Shown here: in pieces, positions 56,124 to 64,000 of the stretch
How positions within the stretch are numbered: the stretch's first letter is position 1
Layout of the letters: each line of letters begins with the position of its first letter
Source of the DNA: Phytophthora hibernalis
Lineage: Eukaryota; Oomycota; Peronosporomycetes; Peronosporales; Peronosporaceae
Assembly: GCA_012656075.1 (NCBI GenBank)
Contig: JAAKBF010000149.1
Span: 372,001 to 436,000 of the forward strand
Length of the DNA: 64,000 nt
Direction: 5' to 3'
Program-made: the position numbers and the translations under genes
The notes under the pieces: generated by a model
Database searches by the model: none
Told to the model about the DNA's origin: nothing
What the model saw: the letters and a program-made list of their open reading frames with translations, nothing else

Positions 56124-56897
56124 ATGTCGTTCGCCTCCGCCGTCGAGACGCTGCGGCCCTCCAAGCCCCTGTCACCCGCCTCCGCCACACAGCCCAAGCG
56201 CCGCTCCAGCCCCTCCTCCGTCAAGGACCGCACCGTCGTGGTCTTCGACTGGGACGACACGCTCTGCCCCAGCTCGTGGCTGCACGCGCAGGATCTGCTG
56301 CCCAAGTTCCGCGGCCAGCAGATCTCCGTCACGCCCGCGCAGCGCGAGGTGTTGTCCCTTCTGGGCGCGCACGTCGCGCGGCTACTGAAGAAGGCCGTGG
56401 CCTACGGTCCCGTGTTCGTCGTGACCGCTGCCGAGTTTGGCTGGGTCGAGATGTCCTGCGCGCTGTACCTGCCGGCCGTGCAGAGCGTGCTGGCGCTCGC
56501 AGACGTGCACATTGTGTCCGCGCGCAGCTGGTACGAGCAGACGTTCGGCCTGGGCGGCGACTCGGCGTCCTGGAAGCAGGAGGTCATGCAGCTCATCGCG
56601 CGCAAGTGCTTCGCCGCGGCTCAGGACGGCGCGTACAGGGAACCGGACTCTCACTTTAACTTCTTATCAGTGGGCGACTCGATGGCTGAACGGGACGCGT
56701 GCTTCGCCGCCGTTAACAACGTGCCGCGCACGTTTGCTAAGACGCTCAAGTTCGTGGAGCACCCGAACGCCGAGGAGGTGCTGCAGCAGGTGGAGCTCAC
56801 GCACGACTCGCTCGAGCAGATGTGCGGCTGGGATAACAACCTGGACCTGAGGCTCTCGCGCGCGCAGCTCGCAGAACTGCGTGGCTCGCCTGTTTGA
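56124..56897 (+). CDS. HAD-like hydrolase
   Basis: Intact single-exon protein of 257 residues. 'VVVFDWDDTLCPSSW' (residues ~36-50) is HAD motif I (DxDxT, here D-W-D-D-T). Motif II is less clear ('VFVVTAAEFGWVEM', Thr at the usual strand end). 'FNFLSVGDSMAERDAC' near residue 178 is the motif IV region (GDS.xERDA), and the Lys of motif III may be 'SWKQEVM'. Such proteins are phosphatases or phosphotransferases acting through a phospho-aspartate. The substrate is unknown; similar proteins with 'DWDDTLxPS' are known in algae and oomycetes. The N-terminal ~30 residues are Ser/Pro-rich and probably disordered. Confidence 0.78.
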   Translation: MSFASAVETLRPSKPLSPASATQPKRRSSPSSVKDRTVVVFDWDDTLCPSSWLHAQDLLPKFRGQQISVTPAQREVLSLLGAHVARLLKKAVAYGPVFVVTAAEFGWVEMSCALYLPAVQSVLALADVHIVSARSWYEQTFGLGGDSASWKQEVMQLIARKCFAAAQDGAYREPDSHFNFLSVGDSMAERDACFAAVNNVPRTFAKTLKFVEHPNAEEVLQQVELTHDSLEQMCGWDNNLDLRLSRAQLAELRGSPV

Positions 56898-57043
56898 GCT
56901 GAGGCGAGGTTAGGACACTCCACTAGGGACTAGAACGATTTTTAGATGCAGCTACGCCGTAGGACGAATACGCGGGCAATTTTTTTATAATATAAGCACC
57001 ATTGAACAGTTATCTGCATCTTGAAGCGTCGTTTGCAGGGATC

Positions 57044-59858
57044 ATGAGCGCGAACCCGCTGGCTGAGCGTCGTCGACTGCGTGTAAGTTTACCGGTACCA
57101 TCGATTATTGGTATGCTGCTGACAAGGTGGATGTCTATGACAGAAACTTGAGAACCAGCGACTGGAAGAGGCTGCTCGGCAGCGTCAGGGAGAGCTTCAA
57201 CAGCAACAGGAAGCTGAACGAAAGCATCTGGAAGACGGTAGGTTGATATCGAGCTTTGAAGTTGGGAATTCGGTCATGATGTTCGTGTTGCTTGGAGGTT
57301 TGTAGAACAAATTGCTGAAGAGCTTCGATGTGTGCAAGAGCGCGAGGAGATCCAGAAGAAGAAGAGGGCAGAGGAAGAGCGCATTGCAAACCTCGAGAAG
57401 GAGGAGAGGCAGGTGATTGCTGGCATTGAGAAGCAACTGAGACTCGTTGGGGCATTTTGGACTGCGACGCTTCCAGTACCAACTCGAGATGAAGGAGCTT
57501 TGCCAATGTGTGCTGCAGTGGTGACAGTGCGATCACTGGAGAAGCCGATAATAGGACTGGACGACGATGTGATCCTTGTTGGTGATAACACTGCCAAGAT
57601 TCATGGTTTCGATCGAAAGATGAAGAAACTGCTCTTCACCTCCTCGTACAATAAGACTGACAGCCACTCTATTCGATCCCCTTTGGCTATGGCTGCAACG
57701 CGTTGTGGGCGTCTTCTAGGTAAGTGAGGAAAAATGGTGTCTTTGATGCGTGAACTGGTGTTGTGGATCTAATTTTGCTAGTGTGCGAGCAGGAGTGCGC
57801 CCGTATCGCGATCATCGAGCTGCGAGTACTTTTTCAACTGTACAGGACGTGCTTACTCGCTAACCAAGTGACTGGGGGTCGGACTTGCGATTTTGACGCA
57901 TCCGCCGCCCGTACAGGTTTCATTGACGGCAATTCGGAGCTCAAACTGCCCCGAGGAATTGCTGTGGATGACTCGGCTGGAGAATTTTATATTACGGACG
58001 AGGCAAACAACTGCATCAGCGTGTACAAGCTCCCAACCAATTCCTTAGGCAAAGGCGCCACTCTTGAGCGGAACATTTCAGGATCACGAGCAGCAACCAT
58101 ATTGAAACGACCTACAGGCTTGGATCTTTCGCATTACCATGCAGTTGTGTGTGACACTGGGAACTCGCGGCTGGTTGTCTTTGCGAAACGGGGAGCATTT
58201 GTCCAAGCCATAGGCCACAAAGGGATGCATGGTGGAGAATTTTATGACCTGCGCGACATCAAGCTGGCGAACGTCCGAAAGGTATGCTAGGTTATCTGTC
58301 TTGTTTTTGTGGACTGGCAAAATTCAGAGACTTACCGTCATGTGTATCGTGCATTAGCGCGCAATTACTCGAGGTATGCAACCTGAAAATGGAGCAGGGG
58401 TGTCGAACGAACAGTTCGAAGTTATCGTGGCCGACTGTGGTAACTTTCGTGTGCAAATACTCAACGAGGGTGGCGAATTCTTGAGGGAGTTGTCGTTGCT
58501 TGGGAGTCAAGAGCAGGCAGTGTTCCAGCGCGATCAGTTTGCATACTTACGGGCCGAAATCGCGAGGGAATATGCAACACTGCGTCTGTCTCTGCCTATT
58601 TTATCTGGCGAATGCATGGACGAAATTTACAGTCTTGCAAATGTGCTGCACCCGACGTGCAAGCTTTACGCTCGCCTCACGTCATGCCAAATGGAATGGC
58701 GCGATAAGCGCTCGCGCTTTCATCATCCGTTTGCGCTTGCGTACGCACCATCGGAAAGGGAGATCGTAGTAGTTGACCGTGAAAATGCCAGTGTGTACAC
58801 TTACAACTTTGATCCAGCCGGCTGTACGTGGTTTGAGCTTCCAAAGAATCAGCTCCGAGGTGTTTGCAGCGTGCATAGCTGTCTTCAGCTCAGCTTTACT
58901 TTAAATAATTCTGAAGAGCAAACAAAAGATCTACCCAAGAAACGATGGCTCTACGTAAGTGACCCGATGGCACATCGAGTGGTCGTGATCGACTCGAGCA
59001 ATCTGAATTTGCAGTTCTTTATTGGGGCAAATACTTACGGCGATCAGGAGCTTTGCTCAAATGGATTTCTTCGTGGAGAGCTTAACCACCCGTCGTTTCT
59101 TGCAACCTACACTGTTGGTGATGACAACGAGCGTGCTAGTGAAAAGGGTGGCCAGTCTGATCCTCAAACCGTGCTGGTGGTGAGCGATAGCGGTAACCAT
59201 TTTATATCGCTTTTCGATGCTCGCAGTGGTTCATTTTGCGGACGCATTGGAGAGGGCTTCGGTCATTTTGAAAGCTTCTTCGATTCACCACAAGGCGTAG
59301 CCATTTGGAAAATCGACTTCTCTTCGTTTGTGACCAATGCAATCATCGCGTGCAAGTGTTTGATTTACAAACCCGTAGCTTTGTGCGTACTTTCGGCCGA
59401 GTCGGAATGTCACCAGGGAGTTCAATTTTCCGACGGGGATAGCACTCTGCCCAGCGCTTCCCGAAGCTCCAAAATGTAACTTTGGTCCTCATCGCTCAGA
59501 TAAAATCGTGGTGGCCGATACTGGTAATTTTCGAGTACAGATCCTTGACTTGCATGGTCGAGTGCAAATAGTCATCGATGCGAGCGTCACGCCATTTGAG
59601 CAGCCTCTATCTCCTGTTGGGGTCTGGGTACAGCAACGCAGCGGATACATATTAGTGAGTGATATAGCGAACTGCTGCGTTGCAATCTACTCGAACGTGG
59701 GTGTGTTTCTGACAGCATTTGGAGCAACAGGAGAGTTCGACACACGCTTCGTCCAACCGATGGGTGTTGTCATTGTTTCTCAATACACGGGTATGGACTT
59801 GCTACTAGCCGCTGATGCTGGACGATGCGATGTCAGTACATTTCAGTTCCGACTGTGA
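57044..59858 (+). CDS. NHL-repeat protein with N-terminal coiled coil, suspected frameshifts
   Basis: Begins 'MSANPLAERRRLR', intron from GTAAGT at 57083, then an Arg/Glu/Gln-rich helix ('ENQRLEEAARQRQGELQQQQ') and a further helix ('EEIQKKKRAEEERIANLEKE'). From ~57930 it has NHL beta-propeller repeats: 'LPRGIAVDDSAGEFYITDEA', 'RPTGLDLSHYHAVVCDTGNS', 'FEVIVADCGNFRVQILNEGG', 'DKIVVADTGNFRVQILDLHG', and more to 59858. Introns lie near 57083-57145, 57240-57305, 57720-57780 and 58282-58374. Frame changes at 59301-59302 (CC) and 59416-59418 (GGG) each need one base; both fall between clear repeats. Function is unknown; NHL propellers bind RNA or protein. It converges with the sedolisin gene. Confidence 0.75.
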
Positions 59859-59899
59859 AATAGACAAATGCTTGCAGCACGACAGCAACAACAAATCTA

Positions 59900-62165
59900 T
59901 TAGTCGCGCAAGTTGATTTCGCTCAACTCAACATCGTCTTCACTGTTATCAGGATCCGAGTTCAGTCGCTTGACACGAGCCGTTGAAGTTGTTGTTGAAA
60001 TGGGAGCAGAAGGTGTGGTAGAACCACTAGCGAAATCATCGAGGGGGTATACTGATTTCTCCATCGTTTGATCAGCGCGACGACCACAACAATTCCGATG
60101 GCGACGTTGGCCACAACTGCCGCAATCAGCAATATAGTTGTGAGCGTGCTCATTCCACCTCCGTTTTCTGTTGTCCAGACGATTGCATCGTTGCTCACAT
60201 TGTTCGTAGCAGACTTGCCTCCATCATTTATCGTGGAGATATTAAAGTGATCCTCCAGGTTCGCGATAAACTCTGAAATCAATGGGAAATTGGGAGTGCC
60301 AACTCCAGAGACCGCGTCCCAACCAGCAGCAGCGCTGAACGAATCTTCGCAGGGATTGTTGCCGCCACGGGGGCCCCATTGTTGCCTACGACCACATCAT
60401 GGAAGGCAGCGACTTTGTTCTCGGCAAGGTAGTACAGAAGCGGGTTAATAAACCCAAGCGGGCTTTTGCCCGCGTTTAACCGCACGTCATTCCATAGCGT
60501 TACCATGGCGCCAAATACAGGTGTGGACGCTGAGGTACCTGACACTGACGAGAGGCGGCCACCCATGTAAACGAGAAAACCTGCGCCTAGTGCGGCAACG
60601 TCAGGATAGGCACGGCCGCTAGAGTTGAAGAAACCTGGTGTGGTCGGGATATTCCGTGTTGTCAAGTATCTATCCACAGCTTTGCGCTGGTACTCTGGAA
60701 TCGGGTAAATGTTAGAGAAACCGCCTCCAGACGTGATGATTCCGCCGTTCTCAACACTGCAAATCACCTCCTCGTTCGTTCGGAAGAAAGGCTTAGCCGC
60801 TTGCTGAGCTTTTGTGAGAAGCATCGTTGCGCCGACAGTAGTGATGTAGGGGCTCGAAGAAGGCCATTGGGGGCCACTCTGCTTGCACATGTTCTCGACT
60901 GGCACCTTCTCAAACTCAGTACGCAGTCCGGTTACACCATCATCCCCACCAGCGATAAGCACTGTGATCCCTCGTAAGCCCATCTTGATGAGAAGTGTGT
61001 CCAAGGTACGAGCGTATCCTGCTGAGACGTCGAAAATGTGTTCCTCATCGTCAGAGTAGCTAATGGAGATGACAAGTGGTGGTTTCTCCAGCGAAAGCAC
61101 ATCCTCAGCAAACTCCACAAACGGTTCATCCTCTGATGAGTACGGATTGCTACCGTTCATAGTCCATACGAATGTTGAGGCATTGCGACCGACACCTGTG
61201 AGGTATTGCACGTCTAGCGATGCCTCCGTGCTTGCCATTTCAGGACGGTTGGCCCGACCACCCTTTTCAATAATCTGAGGTGGACTCTCTCCAGGCAAGT
61301 ACTGCGTATAAAAGGTTTGCAAGTCGGACGGATTCCACGCCTCGTCGTAGAACGAAGGTACGCATTGTGTGCTGGCGGCGTTCGTCACCACAAGATCATC
61401 CGGGATGCCATACGTCTCTCGAATCGCTGCTAATGTACCACCCCCTTTTCCATTCATCTCCGGCGTCTGCGCAGAGGTTACTCCAAGCGCCCGAAGTCCC
61501 AGTGGATGGGCATTGACACTCAAAAACGACACAACATTTTGCAAGTGTTCCGGCACCGATACATCCGTCGCCGCTCGCATCAGCCGCCGCTGCTTTGACG
61601 ACGACACCCCCGCACCTCATTTCCCTCATAGTGATGAATCTCCGTCCCTAATAGTCGCTCCATGTTCTTCACCTTCATTGGAACTTTGAACAAATTCGAC
61701 GTGGCCGAAAACCTCCCTGCGCTGTTTTCGTGCGCAAAACCTCCAATCCAGCTCCGAACCGCGTCTAGTGCGCCATCCACTGGTCGGGAGAGTTGATCCG
61801 TTTGATGCTGAGCGAGGAACTGGCCGTATGAAGCGTGTCTGGAACCATTAAACCAATACAAAACAGGTATCGGAAGGTCAGACTACTTTGACCATCAATT
61901 CCAACATGTATAAAGAGTCCCAGCAATTGTAACACTTACGTAGGGTCAGAAACACTGTAGAACTCCCTTTCCATCGCGTTAAAGTCGCCCGGTAGCAGTC
62001 CGATGACCAATGGCACGACTTGCTCGGGGTCGACGCGACTCTGACGGACGTAGCGGTCGCTGGAGAAGCCGCCAAAGCGCGTGGACGGGTCCAACACGGC
62101 GTCAGATGCTGTGCAGGTCAGGGAAAAAGCACGAGTGTCTGCGCGAGCAACCACGAGCCTGCCAT
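59900..62165 (-). CDS. Sedolisin (S53, TPP1-like) serine-carboxyl peptidase with membrane anchor, suspected frameshifts
   Basis: Secreted or lysosome-like acid peptidase. The start at 62165 reads 'MAGSWLLAQTLVLF' (signal peptide). One intron (61839-61939) follows 'SVSDPT', in the pro-peptide. Prodomain: 'DPEQVVPLVIGLLPGD', 'YGQFLAQHQTDQLS'. Catalytic core: 'STEASLDVQYLTG' (Glu and Asp of the triad), 'LIAGGDDGVTG' (oxyanion Asp), 'SGTSASTPVFGAMV' (nucleophile Ser in SGTSxS), and a C-terminal 'SAAAGWDAVSGVGTPNF' (calcium-site region). After the core comes one membrane span ('ILLIAAVVANVAIGIVVVVAL') and a short acidic tail, giving about 722 residues. Four frame changes (62124-62128, 61609-61613, 60374-60377, 60056-60058), each at a homopolymer, each need one base. 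The triad is intact. Most sedolisins lack the C-terminal anchor. Confidence 0.87.
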
Positions 62166-62574
62166 CGTGTATGGAGCAGGTCGCTCGAGTGCTGGACGCG
62201 TGCCGCTCGACGACGTATGCAGTTTTGTGCTGGCCCTTTCTATTGGCACTGCCAATTTGGCAGAGGAGGCCTACTTTGTTTGAGATAAATTACGTACTGA
62301 ATTAGGTTCGTGTGCAGTGCGACTTCAATTCCATGTAATCATTTTGTTACTTCACATATCAATACGGTAGTACTTTACTTGATATTTAGATTTAGTATTC
62401 TATGATACTTTGTTCCGTATTAGGTACATGGTGATTACCGGTAGCAACACGTTGATTGTGCATAAAGTACTACTAGTATCATCGAATACTATAAATCAAG
62501 TATTAATACTTTTAATACCTGAAGTAACAATTACTATCCGTGTTGCTTGAAGTCATTCGTCACCTTCCTCCTCA
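62166..62574. repeat. AT-rich spacer with imperfect inverted repeat (possible MITE remnant)
   Basis: Arms at ~62368-62410 and ~62468-62512 match as reverse complements with gaps (common core: acttgat, then agtattctatgatact or agtattcgatgatact). A TACCGGTA lies in the ~57-bp loop at 62436. The region 62300-62530 is much more AT-rich than its neighbours. No coding frame. The MITE idea is inference only. Confidence 0.5.
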
Positions 62575-63952
62575 ATGCTCAAGTCCGTCCAGTTCGTACC
62601 GCCCGTGTGGGCGTCAGCGCTGCGCCATCCACCGGCGAAGAAGCTGCGTCTGGGTCACTTCCCCACTCCCATCTTTCCCTTCTCACCACCCGGTTTACCC
62701 GAAGGTGTGCGCATGCTCATCAAGCGCGACGACTTCAGCGGCATGGAGACGTCGGGCAACAAGATCCGCAAGCTCGAGTTCTTACTGGCTGAGGCACTGG
62801 AGCAGCAGGCGGACTGCGTCGTCACATGCGGAGGCCTCCAGAGCAACCACTGCCGAGCCACCGCTGCAGTCGCCAGGATGCTAGGACTCGAGTCGTACCT
62901 ACTGCTCCGTACCAACAAGCCCGAGGAGGACCCGGGACTGGTGGGGAACGTGCTGTTCGACCGGTACGGAAGGGCTTAATAATAATGTTGCAACAATATG
63001 CTGATGTGTTGTTTTTGTAGGATGCTGGACGCGAACCTCATCCAGATGTCACGTCAAGAGTACGGCAAATATGGCAGTGAAGCTATGATCAAGGTGCGGT
63101 GAGGTTGAAAAATGAGGTTAAGCTACTGAGTTTCTGATGTGAGGGTGCGTTTTGCAGCGTACGTGTGATCGACTGAGGCAGGAAGGTCGCCGACCGTACG
63201 CGATTCCGGTTGGAGGTAGCAATGGTCTGGGCACGTGGGGATATATCCAAGCCATTGACGAGATCAACAGCCAACTGAAGGTTTGTGTTAGCGTGTTAAG
63301 TACGTGTGGTGGTGGAAGGATTAAAGTGTGCCTGTGTTTGGCTGCATAGGAACACGAGCTGCCGATCACGGACATTGCGTTCGCATGCGGCAGCGGAGGA
63401 ACCGCTGCGGGTGTCGGTCTTGGATCGTACCTGTATGCGAAAGCCCACCCGGATGCAGCCCTGAGTTTTGATGCGAAAATCCCGGCCCACGCGTACATTG
63501 TGTGCGATAACGACGAGTACTTCCACGGCCACATCGACGGCCAAATTCTACCAGCCATGGGAGCCGCATCCGATATCTCCTCGCGACAGTTTTTGCAGAT
63601 CACCAACGCGCAGGGCACGGGCTACGCTCGCAGCACCAAGAAAGAGCTCGAGTTCATCTACAGCGTGAGCCGCACGACGGGTGTGCTCATGGACCCAGTT
63701 TACTCTGGCAAGGCGCTTTTCCACCTCATCCGGGAGCTGAACGAGGCGCCAGAGGTAAGGCGGTATCAACTACAAACACAACACTATCGTGTCTGGCGGC
63801 TAAATTTTTGTGACTTTGTGTGCAAGCAGAAATTTGTGGGGAAGAGCATCTTGTTCATTCACACGGGCGGTCAATTCGGAATGTACGACAAAGTGGACGC
63901 CCTGCAGGAGGTCATCCGTCAGGACCAAGTGGACCGTTTTGTGATGGAGTAG
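62575..63952 (+). CDS. PLP-dependent D-cysteine desulfhydrase / ACC-deaminase family
   Basis: Four introns (62964-63020, 63094-63157, 63281-63349, 63755-63829) give 370 residues without breaks. 'DDFSGMETSGNKIRKLEFLL' contains the PLP lysine in the family motif SGNKxRKLE, preceded by 'RDDF'. 'TCGGLQSNHCRATAAVARML' (Q-S-N-H phosphate region), 'IPVGGSNGLGTWGYI', 'ACGSGGTAAGVGLGSYL' and 'LMDPVYSGKALFHL' follow, and 'ILFIHTGGQFGMYDK' closes the fold. This places it in fold type II, in the DcyD/ACC-deaminase group. D-cysteine desulfhydrase makes pyruvate, H2S and ammonia; ACC deaminase makes 2-oxobutyrate and ammonia. I cannot separate the two from sequence alone. Start MLKSVQFVP at 62575. Confidence 0.87.
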
Positions 63953-64000
63953 GCGACGAATACCGTTTTAGTGTTGGCACCGCTCCGGATAATGCCATGA

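Noticed and set aside
55085..56388. Overlapping frames of 200-276 codons on both strands
   Set aside because: No family, no start context, Arg/Ser-rich composition and mutual overlap; listed as unassigned rather than called.
1..64000. tRNA genes, rRNA, telomere or centromere repeats, intact retrotransposons
   Set aside because: I looked for cloverleaf boxes, long terminal repeats and reverse transcriptase or integrase motifs and found none that I could support by eye.

Overview
The window reads as nuclear DNA of an oomycete, most likely a Peronosporales species (Phytophthora or a close relative). The evidence is dense gene packing on both strands, small GT-AG introns (mostly 60-115 nt, with donors such as GTACGT/GTGCGT/GTAAGT and CTAAC/CTGAC-like branch sites), very long intron-free genes, a DUF6818-type SANT gene pair typical of Phytophthora, and a flagellar/centriolar gene (CEP162-like), as expected in a zoospore-forming organism. 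I saw no tRNA, rRNA, CRISPR array, intact transposon or recognisable effector gene.

Layout. 1-13.8 kb: APC1 (minus, runs off the left edge), a TYW3-kelch-TYW2 wybutosine fusion gene, a 0.55-kb imperfect inverted repeat, two tail-to-tail DUF6818/SANT-like genes, a TIM9-type chaperone, a Qc-SNARE and a CENP-L-like kinetochore gene. 14.0-18.7 kb: gene debris, made of an Argonaute pseudogene with its middle missing, a nearly identical 2.3-kb partial copy of the neighbouring HEATR5 gene, and coiled-coil fragments. 18.9-31.3 kb: HEATR5-like giant gene, GOS1-type SNARE, an SR splicing factor, archaeal-type phosphoglycerate mutase and RPB4 copy 1. 31.4-34.7 kb: DEAD-box helicase, RPB4 copy 2 and ATP12. 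34.8-39.9 kb: unassigned sequence, a secreted type-I membrane protein, an SDR gene, an SDR pseudogene and a Dpy-30/RIIa-like gene. 40-54 kb: class II eIF4E, CEP162-like, eIF6, F-box/LRR and a myosin with TH1 and FYVE-like domains. 54-64 kb: unassigned sequence, HAD hydrolase, NHL-repeat protein, sedolisin peptidase and D-cysteine desulfhydrase-like enzyme.

The genes are mostly housekeeping and do not form one pathway. Themes that recur are translation and tRNA modification (eIF4E2, eIF6, TYW), membrane traffic (two SNAREs, HEATR5, myosin), transcription and RNA (two RPB4, SR protein, DEAD-box) and mitochondria (TIM9, ATP12). Several pairs are divergent with only about 40-110 bp between start codons, implying shared promoters.

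Caution on sequence quality. At least 25 reading-frame breaks lie in otherwise well-conserved, essential genes. Almost all are explained by one base missing from a short homopolymer. This one-sided pattern looks like uncorrected long-read indel error, so I annotate those genes as CDS with suspected frameshifts and keep 'pseudogene' for loci that have also lost whole segments.
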